DNA from: an uncultured Clostridia bacterium
GTDB lineage: Bacteria > Bacillota > Clostridia > TANB77 > CAG-508
NCBI GenBank assembly: GCA_934180065.1
Contig: CAKPRA010000013.1
Coordinates: 1-40,954 of the forward strand
Direction: 5' to 3'
Length of the DNA stretch: 40,954 bases
Positions 1 through 8,726 of this stretch are shown here, piece by piece. Numbering within the stretch: position 1 is the stretch's first letter; the number at the start of each line of letters is the position of its first letter. A program made the position numbers and the translations under genes. Below the pieces are notes generated by a model. It was not told the DNA's origin, searched no databases, and saw nothing but the letters and a program-made list of their open reading frames with translations.

Positions 1-112
1 GTAGTGTGAGAATTGTAGTGCCCTCGTTTTAGTTTGGTGATATTAAGATTTTCACTAAAAGCTCCCAAACTGCGCGTCACTTCTTTTAATATATATATTC
101 ACATATCCTACT
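1..112 (+). repeat. Interspersed palindromic element, copy 1 (left part outside window)
   Basis: This is the right part of the element family described under copy 4; the left arm and the first core segment lie outside the window. It shows the conserved core words GTAGTGTGAGA (1-11 with its first base missing context) and CTAAAAGCTCCCAA (55-68), then TGCGCGTCAC and the 3' arm ending in CACATATCC (about 84-108). It belongs to subfamily A because the central segment reads GTGATATTAAGA. Similarity to copy 7 continues about 25 nt past the arm (CTAAATTAA). It lies upstream of the pyk promoter. Confidence 0.85.
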
Positions 113-179
113 ATGCTAAATTAAATTGATATTTAGCTGTGAATAGTAACAAAGAATTTGAATTTTTTTATGTAAAATA

Positions 180-208
180 TTGATTTTCGACAAAAAAGAA
201 TATATAAT
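180..208 (+). promoter_or_regulatory. Sigma-A-type promoter of pyk
   Basis: A -35 box TTGATT at 180-185 and a -10 box TATAAT at 203-208 are separated by 17 nt. Transcription would start near 215, giving a short leader with AGGAG at 233-237 before the ATG at 248. The repeat copy 1 ends about 70 nt upstream, so it would not be part of this transcript. Confidence 0.75.
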
Positions 209-247
209 TTGATTTATGTTAAAATTTTATAAAGGAGTTGTAATTAA

Positions 248-1672
248 ATGAGTTGTGTAACAAATATTAAAAAAACAAAAATAATTTGTAGTATAGGACC
301 AGCAAGTACAGATCCTGCTGTTATGAGTAAAATGGTTGAAGCAGGTATGAACGTTGCTCGTATAAACTTTTCTCATGCTACACTAGAAGAAAAAATTGCT
401 GTTGTAGATTCAGTTCATAAAGTTAGAGAAATGACAGGAAAAAATGTTGCAATATTATTTGATACTAAAGGACCTGAATTTAGAAGTGGAATGGCAGAAG
501 GAGAAGGAATCAACTTAGTTGAAGGAAAAACTATTAGAATGGTTAAAGAAACTGTAGTTGGAAATGAAGAAAGATTTTCAGTTAATCATCCACAAGCTAT
601 TGATAATTTAGAAGTTGGATCAATAGTTTTATTAGAAAATGGATTAATGAAAATTCAAGTTATCTCTGTTGAAGATGATGGTGTAACTTGTAAAATAATA
701 AATGGTGGTGTTCTTGGTAGCAAAAAGAGCTTAAATGCACCTGGAGTTAAATTAGATATTCCATTTATTAGTGATATAGATAGAGAAGACATAATTTATG
801 CTTGTCAACATGAAGGTGATTATTTAGCATTATCTTTTGTTTCTTGCAAAGAAGACGTTTTAGCTGCTAGAGAAATATTAAAAGAATATAATAGAGAAGA
901 CATGAAAATTATTTCTAAAATTGAAAGTACAACAGGTGTTGAGAATTTAGATTCAATTATAGATGTATCTGATGGTATAATGGTAGCTCGTGGTGATTTA
1001 GGTGTTGAAGTTCCAATGCAACAATTACCAAAATACCAAAAAATTATGATTGAAAGATGCCGTGAAAAAGGTAAATTTGTTGTTGTAGCTACTGAAATGT
1101 TAGAATCAATGAAGAAGAGTGCTAGACCAACAAGAGCTGAAGTTTCAGATGTTGCTAACGCAGTATTAGATGGAACTGATGCAGTTATGCTTTCTGGAGA
1201 AACAACAGTTGGTAAATTCCCAGTAGAAGTTGTAAAATATATGGCAGAAATTTGTAAAGATACTGAGGAATATTATGACTATGATTACGAATTTGATTCT
1301 GAAAGAGAAGTTAATATTACAGAAACAATAGCAAATAGTGTTGTAAATGCTGCAAGTGTATTAGGAATTAAATTAATAGTTGCTGCAACAGAATCTGGAG
1401 ATACAGCTAGAAGAATTAGTAATTTAAAACCAAGATGTTTAATATTAGCTGTAACAAACTCTGAAGAAGTAGCTCGTTCATTAGCTTTAAATTATGCAGT
1501 ATATCCAATTGTTGTAAAGAGCGGTAATACAATTGAAGAATTTACAGCAATTGCAAAAGAAAAAGCAAAAGAATTAATGGGTGTTTGTGATGGTGAAATA
1601 ATAGCATTAACAGGTGGTTTCCCAAAAACTGGAACAAAACAAACAAATTTCTTAAAAATAGATCAAATTTAA
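248..1672 (+). CDS. pyk: Pyruvate kinase
   Basis: Pyruvate kinase converts phosphoenolpyruvate and ADP to pyruvate and ATP, the last step of glycolysis, in the cytoplasm. The 474-residue protein has the family's usual length without the C-terminal PEP-utilizer extension found in Bacillus. Visible motifs are KIICSIGPAS near the N-terminus, MNVARINFSH, FDTKGPEFR, IISKIES, the signature VARGDLGVEVP and PTRAEVSDVANAVLDGTDA with SGET. The Glu in TKGPE is the residue that marks K+-dependent enzymes in this family, so K+ dependence is inferred. The usual ATQML reads ATEML here. The ATG is preceded by AGGAG at 10 nt. It is a single-gene unit with its own promoter and terminator. Confidence 0.97.
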   Translation: MSCVTNIKKTKIICSIGPASTDPAVMSKMVEAGMNVARINFSHATLEEKIAVVDSVHKVREMTGKNVAILFDTKGPEFRSGMAEGEGINLVEGKTIRMVKETVVGNEERFSVNHPQAIDNLEVGSIVLLENGLMKIQVISVEDDGVTCKIINGGVLGSKKSLNAPGVKLDIPFISDIDREDIIYACQHEGDYLALSFVSCKEDVLAAREILKEYNREDMKIISKIESTTGVENLDSIIDVSDGIMVARGDLGVEVPMQQLPKYQKIMIERCREKGKFVVVATEMLESMKKSARPTRAEVSDVANAVLDGTDAVMLSGETTVGKFPVEVVKYMAEICKDTEEYYDYDYEFDSEREVNITETIANSVVNAASVLGIKLIVAATESGDTARRISNLKPRCLILAVTNSEEVARSLALNYAVYPIVVKSGNTIEEFTAIAKEKAKELMGVCDGEIIALTGGFPKTGTKQTNFLKIDQI

Positions 1673-1686
1673 TTAAAGCAAAATTT

Positions 1687-1715
1687 AAAAGGATAAGCAA
1701 AAACTTATCCTTTTT
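1687..1715 (+). terminator. Rho-independent terminator after pyk
   Basis: GGATAAG (1691-1697) pairs with CTTATCC (1704-1710) around a 6-nt loop. The stem is extended by A/T pairs and is followed by TTTTT (1711-1715), 15 nt after the pyk stop. Confidence 0.85.
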
Positions 1716-1844
1716 GTATTATTAAAATGTTACTAAATATAATTTGATTTATAATAAATTATATAATTAAATATTGTATCAAAAATAGATATCATAAAAA
1801 CTAATTCTAAAATGTTATTATATTTTATGAGAGGAACTTAGATT

Positions 1845-2753
1845 ATGGAAAAAATTGCAGAAACTGTACATAAAGATTTTGAAAACTTAAAGTTAAATAA
1901 AGAGCTCTATTTTAAGGATTTTTATAAAAATAATTATAATCTTATATATGGTATATGTTATTCAATCTTAAAAGAAAAGGAGAATAGCGAAGATATAACA
2001 CAAAATGTGTTTGAAAAGATATATAAGTTACCAACGGATAAAATGCCCAGTGAGTATGAATCCTCTTGGTTATATTCTGTTTCTAAAAATGAATCTTTAC
2101 AATATATTAGAAAGAATAAGTTTTCATGTTCAGATGAAAACCTTAGTAATTTAAAAAGTAATAAAAATGAGATTGATGATGTTATTGAAAATGAAAATTA
2201 TAATAAATTAGTAAAAAAACTAGATAAAAAGCAAGAGCAAATTATATCATTGAAGGTTATTTCTGGGTTCACATTTAAAGAAATTGGTCAAATATTATCA
2301 ATGCCGACAGCTACAGTACAGTGGTATTATTATAAATCAATTAAATCACTAAAATTGGCAATATCTAATTTGGCAATGTTTATTATATCTTTTATTGTAG
2401 GAATTAATTTAAAATTAAGAAAAAAAAATTATATTAATTATGAAAAAACAGATAATTATGAAGATGATTATAAGAATATAAATGCAAATGATGAAAGTTA
2501 TACTGATAGCTCTAGTACAATACAATCGGATAATATGAGTTCGAAATTTAATAATAAATATAATGATATAAATATTACAGACTCTGCTTTTGGTGAAGTG
2601 AACGAACTTTCTGTTAAGGATTTTGCAACTAATCAAGAAATTCAGTATAAAGTTATTTTTGGAGTAGCTACTATTTTTTTAGTGCTTTCTATAATTTTTG
2701 CAATTATTTTTGCAAATCACCAACAAAAAAGTAATAAAAAAGCATCAAAATAA
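1845..2753 (+). CDS. Sigma-70 family (ECF-like) sigma factor with C-terminal membrane segments
   Basis: Predicted RNA polymerase sigma factor. Residues about 20-92 look like region 2, with YNLIYGICYSIL and SEDITQNVFEKIY, and about 118-170 like region 4, with the helix-turn-helix GFTFKEIGQILSMPTATVQ. Unusually, the 302-residue chain continues into two hydrophobic stretches, about 171-189 and 269-291, separated by an acidic, Asn/Ser/Asp-rich region of about 80 residues and ending in a basic tail. This would tether the factor to the membrane and could let the extension act like a built-in anti-sigma module; that is inference. GAGG lies 10 nt before the ATG. The VWA gene starts 38 nt downstream, so the two are probably cotranscribed; sigma/VWA pairs of this kind are known. 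Regulatory targets are unknown. Confidence 0.8.
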   Translation: MEKIAETVHKDFENLKLNKELYFKDFYKNNYNLIYGICYSILKEKENSEDITQNVFEKIYKLPTDKMPSEYESSWLYSVSKNESLQYIRKNKFSCSDENLSNLKSNKNEIDDVIENENYNKLVKKLDKKQEQIISLKVISGFTFKEIGQILSMPTATVQWYYYKSIKSLKLAISNLAMFIISFIVGINLKLRKKNYINYEKTDNYEDDYKNINANDESYTDSSSTIQSDNMSSKFNNKYNDINITDSAFGEVNELSVKDFATNQEIQYKVIFGVATIFLVLSIIFAIIFANHQQKSNKKASK

Positions 2754-2791
2754 TGAAACATATGTTGTTATAAAATGAAAGGAAGTTTTTT

Positions 2792-4549
2792 ATGAAATTT
2801 AAAAAGAAAAAATTATTTACAATTATAACTATTATATTGATAGTTGTTTTATTAGTTGGAGTTTTAGGTTATGTAGTACTTTATTCTAGAAATAAAGAGA
2901 TTAGTAAAAATAATTTGACAGATGGTTGGGTATATAAGCCAAATAGTGAAAAGCCTAGTAAAGTTGGTATTTTATCAGGTGTATTTTCAAGCACTGCGAC
3001 AGCTGGTAGCAAATATAGTGTTGCTGAAGATTCTGCTACTAGTTCAAGTAATTCTTATTTAGGATATGAAGTTGGTGGAGCAAGTAATATTGAAAATTTT
3101 AGAAAAAATATTAAAAATGGATATTTACCAATATCAACAGATATAACATATAATGGTATTTATTCAGAATATTATTTTGATACTGGAAGTAGAAACGTGA
3201 ATCAAAATGATATGTTTTATCCTTCTTATTCTTGTGCAGTATCTACAAATCCATTTTCAAAAGAGCAAGAGTATTATATGTCTATAGGACTAAATTCTAA
3301 TATAAAAGAAAGCGATTTTAATAGAAAAAATGTAAATCTTGTAATTGTATTAGATATATCTGGTTCAATGTCTTCAAGTTTTAACTCATATTATTATGAC
3401 CAAAGCAGAAGCGATAATATAGATAAAAATAAATCTAAAATGAAAATAGCAGAAGAATGTGTGAATAATTTAATTAATAAATTAAGACCCGAAGACAGAT
3501 TAGGTATTGTGTTGTTTGATGATGATGCATATCTTGGTAAAGAGCTTAGTAAAATAAATGAAACAAATATAGATAGTCTAAAATCTCATATTTTGGAGGT
3601 AGAGCCAAGGGGAGAAACTAATTTTTCAGAAGGATATGCTAAAGGAACAAGTTTATTTTCAAATTATTTAAGTGATAATTCATATCAAAATAGAATAGTT
3701 GTAATTACAGATGCTATGCCAAATATGGGTGATGTTTCTGAAAATGGTCTATCAAAGAAAATAAATGATAATGCAGATAAAAAAATCTATACATCTATGA
3801 TAGGTGTTGGAGTTGATTTTAATACTAAATTAACAGAAAAATTATCAGATGTAAAAGGTGCAAATTATTATTCTGTTCATAATGCAGAGGAATTTAATGA
3901 AATTTTAGCTGAGAAATTCGATTATATGATAACTCCATTAATATATGATTTAGATTTAAATTTTGAATCAGAAGATTTTAAAATAGAAAATGTATATGGC
4001 TCAGATTCTGTTAATAAATCAACGGGAAATATTATGCACATAAATACTTTATTTCCATCTGTAAGAAATTCCAGTGGTGATGTTAAGGGGGGTATTGTGG
4101 TATTAAAACTAAAAAGAATAAAAGAAGCGGAAAACCCTGATATTTCGTTAAATATTTCTTACAAAGATAATGAAGAAACAGAGCACTCAAATTCTCAAAA
4201 GGTTGAATTTAAAATGAATACAGCGGATTATTATGATAATGCTGGAATCAGAAAGGCAATAGTGTTAGCAAGATATACTAATGTAATGAAAGATTGGATT
4301 CTTTTTGAAAGATCTCAAAAAGAGGAATTTGCTATAAATGAAAAGAATGAGGTTCCAGAGCCAATATATGATGAGGATTATATAAAAAATGTATTAGGAA
4401 TACATGAAAGACAATCTCAAAAGCTAACAGTTTGTGAAAGTTATAAAAATATATTTAAAGAGCTAAAAACATATATTCAAAGTGAAAAAAATATATTGAA
4501 TGATGAAAATCTTAACAAGGAAGTAGAAATTATAGAAAAATTAATATAG
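2792..4549 (+). CDS. YfbK-like von Willebrand factor A domain protein, membrane anchored
   Basis: 585 residues. A basic N-terminus and one hydrophobic helix (about 8-32) predict a signal anchor with most of the protein outside the cell. Residues about 100-135 (FRKNIKNGYLP...) resemble the N-terminal domain of YfbK-type VWA proteins. The VWA domain spans about 180-375 and has a complete MIDAS metal site: D188-x-S190-x-S192, T276 in RGETNF, and D307 in VITDAMP. The C-terminal region with ADYYDNAGIRKAIVLAR resembles the DUF3520 domain of the same family. AAAGGAAG precedes the ATG. Its position behind a sigma factor suggests a role in sensing or assembly at the cell surface; the ligand is unknown. 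Confidence 0.82.
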   Translation: MKFKKKKLFTIITIILIVVLLVGVLGYVVLYSRNKEISKNNLTDGWVYKPNSEKPSKVGILSGVFSSTATAGSKYSVAEDSATSSSNSYLGYEVGGASNIENFRKNIKNGYLPISTDITYNGIYSEYYFDTGSRNVNQNDMFYPSYSCAVSTNPFSKEQEYYMSIGLNSNIKESDFNRKNVNLVIVLDISGSMSSSFNSYYYDQSRSDNIDKNKSKMKIAEECVNNLINKLRPEDRLGIVLFDDDAYLGKELSKINETNIDSLKSHILEVEPRGETNFSEGYAKGTSLFSNYLSDNSYQNRIVVITDAMPNMGDVSENGLSKKINDNADKKIYTSMIGVGVDFNTKLTEKLSDVKGANYYSVHNAEEFNEILAEKFDYMITPLIYDLDLNFESEDFKIENVYGSDSVNKSTGNIMHINTLFPSVRNSSGDVKGGIVVLKLKRIKEAENPDISLNISYKDNEETEHSNSQKVEFKMNTADYYDNAGIRKAIVLARYTNVMKDWILFERSQKEEFAINEKNEVPEPIYDEDYIKNVLGIHERQSQKLTVCESYKNIFKELKTYIQSEKNILNDENLNKEVEIIEKLI

Positions 4550-4637
4550 TAATATTAAAATAAACGAAATGTGTCAAAAACAATAAATTTTCATAATATA
4601 TATAAATGGTTATTAAATTTGAAAGGATTGATATATT

Positions 4638-5006
4638 ATGAATTTATTACTATTATTATTTGCATTACCATTAGCTACAATAATATTTTCAATTGTTTTA
4701 CAAAAATTAATAAATTGCCCTATTTTAGTAGCATTAACGGCATTTGCGGTATATTTAATTTTAGCTTTTTCTGTGTTTGATGAAAGCTTTTTAGTATATG
4801 CAATAGTATATACAATAATTGCATATATAACCGCTGCAATAACAAGGTTTGTTGAGAATTATATAAATAATAACAATAATAATGATGATTCTGATGATGA
4901 CCCTGGATCTGGTTGTGATTTCGATAATAACTCAGATTGTGGTTGCAATAATAGATCAAATATGATTGTAAATAACAATTATGAAAATCGAAGATATTGG
5001 AGGTAA
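4638..5006 (+). CDS. Small membrane protein with Asn/Asp-rich tail
   Basis: 122 residues. Three hydrophobic segments (about 2-20, 28-46 and 50-70) are followed by a low-complexity polar tail rich in Asn and Asp with three cysteines (CDF, CGC). AAAGGA precedes the ATG at a normal distance. It follows the VWA gene by 88 nt, so it may belong to the same transcript, and it ends at the bidirectional terminator. I recognise no family. Confidence 0.6.
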   Translation: MNLLLLLFALPLATIIFSIVLQKLINCPILVALTAFAVYLILAFSVFDESFLVYAIVYTIIAYITAAITRFVENYINNNNNNDDSDDDPGSGCDFDNNSDCGCNNRSNMIVNNNYENRRYWR

Positions 5007-5013
5007 TATATTT

Positions 5014-5048
5014 AAAAAAGTGAGGTTCAAAGAACCTCACTTTTTTTT
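5014..5048. terminator. Bidirectional terminator between convergent genes
   Basis: AGTGAGGTTC (5019-5028) pairs with GAACCTCACT (5032-5041) around the loop AAA. The stem is flanked by AAAAA on the left and T8 on the right, so it can end transcription on both strands. The stop of the - strand gene lies in the right arm and tail. Confidence 0.92.
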
Positions 5049-5285
5049 GATAGAAAGTATTTTTTTTATTACAAAAATGAAAATACTCAGCACTACTAAA
5101 AGGGTTCCAATTATTAAGAAACCTGAAATTATTGATTCTATGTGCAGAATGACATAAACCACTAATTTTAAAATTTCCCAAAATAAGAAGAAACCAAAGA
5201 TAATGCCACCTATGTATAATAATATGGCTAAGAAACATTTGGCAAGACTAGTGATTAACATGGAAAGCTCCTTTAGAAACCGCAT
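5037..5285 (-). CDS. Small hydrophobic membrane protein
   Basis: 82 residues on the - strand, one of only two - strand genes here. Two long hydrophobic stretches (about 10-50 and 53-75) predict two or three membrane helices, with a basic C-terminus (KKILSIKKK). A perfect AGGAGG (5293-5298 on the complement) lies 7 nt before the ATG, which makes this a real gene rather than a chance frame. It converges with the 4638-5006 gene and is divergent from the L,D-transpeptidase gene. I recognise no family. Confidence 0.65.
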   Translation of the reverse strand: MRFLKELSMLITSLAKCFLAILLYIGGIIFGFFLFWEILKLVVYVILHIESIISGFLIIGTLLVVLSIFIFVIKKILSIKKK

Positions 5286-5356
5286 AAAAATACCTCCTTG
5301 TATTAAAGTAATTATAGTATATCATAATTTGATAAAAATAGCAAATAAAAGATAAG

Positions 5357-5385
5357 TTGACAGATTATGTAAAACAAGGTATAAT
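5357..5385 (+). promoter_or_regulatory. Consensus sigma-A promoter of the L,D-transpeptidase gene
   Basis: TTGACA at 5357-5362 and TATAAT at 5380-5385 with a 17-nt spacer form a perfect consensus promoter 36 nt before the ATG chosen for the downstream gene. Confidence 0.9.
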
Positions 5386-5420
5386 AATATATAGGATATT
5401 TATTATAGGAGATGATGTAT

Positions 5421-6440
5421 ATGAAATCTAAAAAAATATACATTGGTATTGTAGCGATTATAGTTGTTTTTGGAATCGTAATTGCTAGTATTTTCTATAT
5501 AAAGGCTAATAATAAGGATGTTGAAGTATCAAAGTTTATCAAAAACTTTACAAATGAAAATACTAAAGAAGCTATGCAGGAAACAAAATCATTAGAAAAT
5601 GCCAATGATGAAAAAGAGAAAGAAACTACTGTAAAAACAAATGATTCTGATATAAGTAATCAAAAGAAAGAAGAAACAAGTGAAAATGTTAAACAAGAAG
5701 AAGTAGAAGAGCCAAAGCAAGAGGTTGTGGAAGAAACTAAAAAAGAGCCTGTTATTACGGCAATGTCTAAGACTATGTATGTAAAAGTAGATAGTTTAAA
5801 TGTAAGATCTGGTCCAAGTACAGATTATAGCCGTTTAGGAGCATTAAAGAAAGCTGATGAAGTAAAAATAACTGGTAAAACTGATGGTTGGTATAGAATA
5901 AAATATAAAAGCTCTGAGGGGTTTGTAAATGCTAGTTATTTGTCAAATATGAAACCGGAAATAGTGCAAACTTCAGTTGAGGTAAATAATATTCCTGCTG
6001 CAGGAAATGGAACCGTTGTAAATAATTTGATTATTATAAATAGTAGCAAAAATACATTAAACTATTATGTTTCAGGTAGACTTGAAAAAGCATATAGATG
6101 TGCAACTGGAGCTAGTGGTACAAGAACACCGGAAGGAAAATATAAGATTTTTGAAAAACTTGAAAATAGACCATATTATAAATTAAATATACCAGGTGGA
6201 GCTCCTAATAATCCATTAGGCCCAAGATGGATGCAATTTAAGAGCGGTGGATATGCAATTCATGGAACTAATACAGATAAAAGTATTGGTACTAATGCTT
6301 CACATGGCTGTGTAAGAATGCATAATTCAGATGTAATTGAGTTATATAATAAGGTTCCTATAGGTACAACTGTAATTGTGAAAAGTACATCTCAATCAGA
6401 TGCTCAAATAGCTTCCGGATATGGAATTAGTATAAATTAA
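5421..6440 (+). CDS. SH3-domain L,D-transpeptidase (YkuD family)
   Basis: Predicted cell-wall enzyme that forms 3-3 peptidoglycan cross-links or attaches proteins or polymers to the wall. The start at 5421 is preferred over 5412 and 5415 because AGGAG (5407-5411) lies 9 nt before it. From this start the protein has 339 residues: an N-terminal membrane anchor (about 5-25), a charged Glu/Lys linker (about 30-110), a bacterial SH3 domain (about 118-180, with LNVRSGPS), and a YkuD catalytic domain (about 200-325). The catalytic motif HGT...SHGCVRMH is complete, with the nucleophile at about Cys297. It is a monocistronic unit with a consensus promoter and its own terminator. Whether it acts in vegetative wall or spore cortex cannot be told. 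Confidence 0.92.
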   Translation: MKSKKIYIGIVAIIVVFGIVIASIFYIKANNKDVEVSKFIKNFTNENTKEAMQETKSLENANDEKEKETTVKTNDSDISNQKKEETSENVKQEEVEEPKQEVVEETKKEPVITAMSKTMYVKVDSLNVRSGPSTDYSRLGALKKADEVKITGKTDGWYRIKYKSSEGFVNASYLSNMKPEIVQTSVEVNNIPAAGNGTVVNNLIIINSSKNTLNYYVSGRLEKAYRCATGASGTRTPEGKYKIFEKLENRPYYKLNIPGGAPNNPLGPRWMQFKSGGYAIHGTNTDKSIGTNASHGCVRMHNSDVIELYNKVPIGTTVIVKSTSQSDAQIASGYGISIN

Positions 6441-6468
6441 TAAAAAAAATTTAATATTTGATATAAAG

Positions 6469-6498
6469 AAGTAAATTCTTAGAGATTTACTTCTTTTT
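6469..6498 (+). terminator. Rho-independent terminator after the L,D-transpeptidase gene
   Basis: AAGTAAATTC pairs with an AGATTTACTT-type right arm (about 6469-6491) and is followed by CTTTTTT. Repeat copy 2 begins about 30 nt further on. Confidence 0.75.
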
Positions 6499-6529
6499 TG
6501 TGCAACATTATAGTATTCAGAATATGAAT

Positions 6530-6700
6530 AAAGAGTCCGTGTATTATATAAAAAATTCATGTCTTGCTGGTCGCTCTTGCAAAGTAGTGTGAAAATAGTA
6601 GTATCCTCGTTTGGATTTTGATAAATGAGAATATTAACAAAAAGCTCCCAAACTGCGCGACATTGCATTTTTTATATAATATATAATACACTAGTGCTTT
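6530..6700 (+). repeat. Interspersed palindromic element, copy 2 (divergent arms)
   Basis: The core matches the family: CTTGCTGGTCGC (6562-6573 region), GTAGTGTGA, AAAAGCTCCCAAACTGCGCG. The arms, however, have a different sequence: GTGTATTATATA (6539-6550) pairs with TATATAATACAC (6680-6691), and AAAAAAT with ATTTTTT (6667-6673), with a 7-nt bulge on the right. Just inside, ATGTC pairs with GACAT, where copy 4 has GTGAC with GTCAC. Central segment GATAAATGAGA puts it in subfamily B. It lies between a terminator and the aspS promoter. Confidence 0.8.
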
Positions 6701-6760
6701 GTTATAATTGGTTTATTTGTTATTTTTGTTGAGTTGGAGTTAAAAAATTATCGTATTTTA

Positions 6761-6788
6761 TTGAATTTTCTGAAAAAATTGATATAAT
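6761..6788 (+). promoter_or_regulatory. Sigma-A-type promoter of aspS
   Basis: TTGAAT (6761-6766) and TATAAT (6783-6788) are spaced by 16 nt. The leader would start near 6795. It holds a small hairpin TAGATTT (6804-6810) with AAATCTA (6819-6825) followed by a short T run, too weak to call an attenuator. Confidence 0.7.
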
Positions 6789-6849
6789 AATGTTGATGTT
6801 TTATAGATTTACATATAAAAATCTAAATTTTTATTAAGGAAGTATGTTT

Positions 6850-8616
6850 ATGAATAATGCTTATAGAACCCATACATGTGGAGAATTAAATATAAATAAT
6901 GTTAATCAGAATGTTATGCTTTCTGGTTGGGTACAAAGAATAAGAAATTTAGGAGCTATGAAGTTTATTGATTTGAGAGATCAATATGGTATAACTCAAA
7001 TTGTGATTTCTGATGATGAATATATTCAAAAAAAATCAGCTGAGATTGTTACTGAGTGTGTTATCAAGGTTGAAGGCTCTGTTGTTGAGAGATCTAATAA
7101 AAATACAAAAATTGCTACAGGTGAAATTGAAGTAATTGCTAAAAATATTGAAATTTTGGGAAAATGTAAAACTACATTACCTTTTGAAGTTAATTCGGAA
7201 AAAGCTGATATTGATTCTGTTAGAGAAGATTTAAGACTTGAATATAGGTTTTTAGATTTAAGAAATGAAAAATTACATAATACAATATTATTACGTTCAA
7301 AAGTTATGAAACATTTAAGAAATAAATTAGATGAACTTGGATTTAACGAAATTCAAACACCTATTATTGCTAATTCATCTCCAGAAGGTGCTAGAGATTA
7401 TTTAGTTCCAAGTAGATTGCATCCAGGGGAGTTTTATGCATTACCACAAGCTCCACAACAATTTAAACAATTGCTTATGATTTCTGGATTTGATAAATAT
7501 TTTCAAATTGCCCCTTGTTTTAGAGATGAAGATCCAAGAGCTGATAGAGCACCAGGAGAGTTTTATCAAGTTGACTTTGAAATGAGTTTTGCAACTCAAG
7601 AGGATGTTTTTGAAGTATTACAAGAGCTTTTTATATCTACATTTAAAAAGTTTACAACTTGGAAAGTTGATGAAGGTCCATTTGTTCGAATACCTTATAA
7701 AGAGGCTATGGAGAAATATGGTATTGATAAACCCGATTTGCGTAATCCTTTAATTATTCAAGATGTTACAAGAGTTTTTGAAGGAGTCGATTTTAATGCT
7801 TTTAAAGATAAGACTATAAAGGCTATAGTTGTTTCTAATGGTGCAGATCAAGGAAGAAAGTTCTTTGATAAAATGACTGAATTTGCTGTTGAAGAAGCTG
7901 GAGCCAAAGGTCTAGCTTGGGTTAAATTTGATCAAGATGGAAATGTTAATGGTGGTATTTCTAAATTTATAAACGAAGATATTAAATCTAAATTAATAGA
8001 TGCTTTAAATATTAAGTCTAATGATGCTGTTTTCTTTATTGCAGACGAGTTTAAAACAGCACAAAAGATTTCTGGATTAGTAAGAATTGAGCTTGGAAAA
8101 CGTCTAGATTTAATAGAGCAAAATGTTTATAGATTTTGTTTAATAACAGATTTCCCAATGTATGAGTTATCAGATGAAGGAAAAATTGATTTTAATCATA
8201 ATCCATTTTCAATGCCTCAGGGAGGAATAGATGCCCTTGAAAATATGGATCCTTTAGATATAGTTGCATATCAATTTGATGTAGTTTGCAATGGTTATGA
8301 AATGGCTTCAGGAGCTGTTAGAAATCATGATCCTGAGCTTATGGTTAAGGCTTTTGAAATTGCTGGTTATTCAGAAAAAGATGTTGAAACAAGATTTGGT
8401 GCTTTATATAAAGCATTCCAATATGGAACACCACCACATGCGGGTGCCGCACCAGGACTTGATAGAATGATAATGCTTCTTGCTGATTCAACAAATATAA
8501 GGGAAGTTATAGCATTTCCTAAAAATAAGAAAGCTAGAGATTTGTTAATGAATTCTCCATCTGTTGTAACAGAGCAACAATTAAAAGATGTTCATATAAG
8601 AATAGATAAAGAATAA
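6850..8616 (+). CDS. aspS: Aspartyl-tRNA synthetase
   Basis: Charges tRNA-Asp with aspartate in the cytoplasm. The start at 6850 is chosen because AAGGAAG (6836-6842) is 8 nt away, while the ATG at 6844 is too close. The 588-residue protein has the N-terminal OB-fold anticodon domain (to about 100), the class II catalytic core with FRDED motif 2 and GLDRMIMLL motif 3, and the bacterial GAD insertion in the middle. The motif after FRDEDPRADR reads APGEFYQVDFEMSF. This is the form I associate with alphaproteobacterial-type AspRS, not the QPEFTQ form of E. coli and Bacillus. Whether it is discriminating or also charges tRNA-Asn is not visible. Confidence 0.95.
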   Translation: MNNAYRTHTCGELNINNVNQNVMLSGWVQRIRNLGAMKFIDLRDQYGITQIVISDDEYIQKKSAEIVTECVIKVEGSVVERSNKNTKIATGEIEVIAKNIEILGKCKTTLPFEVNSEKADIDSVREDLRLEYRFLDLRNEKLHNTILLRSKVMKHLRNKLDELGFNEIQTPIIANSSPEGARDYLVPSRLHPGEFYALPQAPQQFKQLLMISGFDKYFQIAPCFRDEDPRADRAPGEFYQVDFEMSFATQEDVFEVLQELFISTFKKFTTWKVDEGPFVRIPYKEAMEKYGIDKPDLRNPLIIQDVTRVFEGVDFNAFKDKTIKAIVVSNGADQGRKFFDKMTEFAVEEAGAKGLAWVKFDQDGNVNGGISKFINEDIKSKLIDALNIKSNDAVFFIADEFKTAQKISGLVRIELGKRLDLIEQNVYRFCLITDFPMYELSDEGKIDFNHNPFSMPQGGIDALENMDPLDIVAYQFDVVCNGYEMASGAVRNHDPELMVKAFEIAGYSEKDVETRFGALYKAFQYGTPPHAGAAPGLDRMIMLLADSTNIREVIAFPKNKKARDLLMNSPSVVTEQQLKDVHIRIDKE

Positions 8617-8661
8617 TTATGAATAGCAATAAATAAAAACGAAAAAATGTTCGCAAAACTA

Positions 8662-8691
8662 TTGACTCACTTCTAAAAAAAATGTTACAAT
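8662..8691 (+). promoter_or_regulatory. Sigma-A-type promoter of the small coiled-coil gene
   Basis: TTGACT (8662-8667) and TACAAT (8686-8691) are spaced by 18 nt, 36 nt before the ATG at 8727. Confidence 0.7.
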
Positions 8692-8726
8692 AAACATATT
8701 GTAATATTAGTAAAGGAGTGGTTTAT

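Noticed and set aside
4571..4780. 69-residue frame overlapping the small membrane protein gene
   Set aside because: Overlapped by the better-supported frame at 4638, which has a ribosome binding site.
6396..6668. 90-residue frame on the - strand across repeat copy 2
   Set aside because: It is in a different frame from the one open in copy 7 and runs into the end of the L,D-transpeptidase gene and its terminator.
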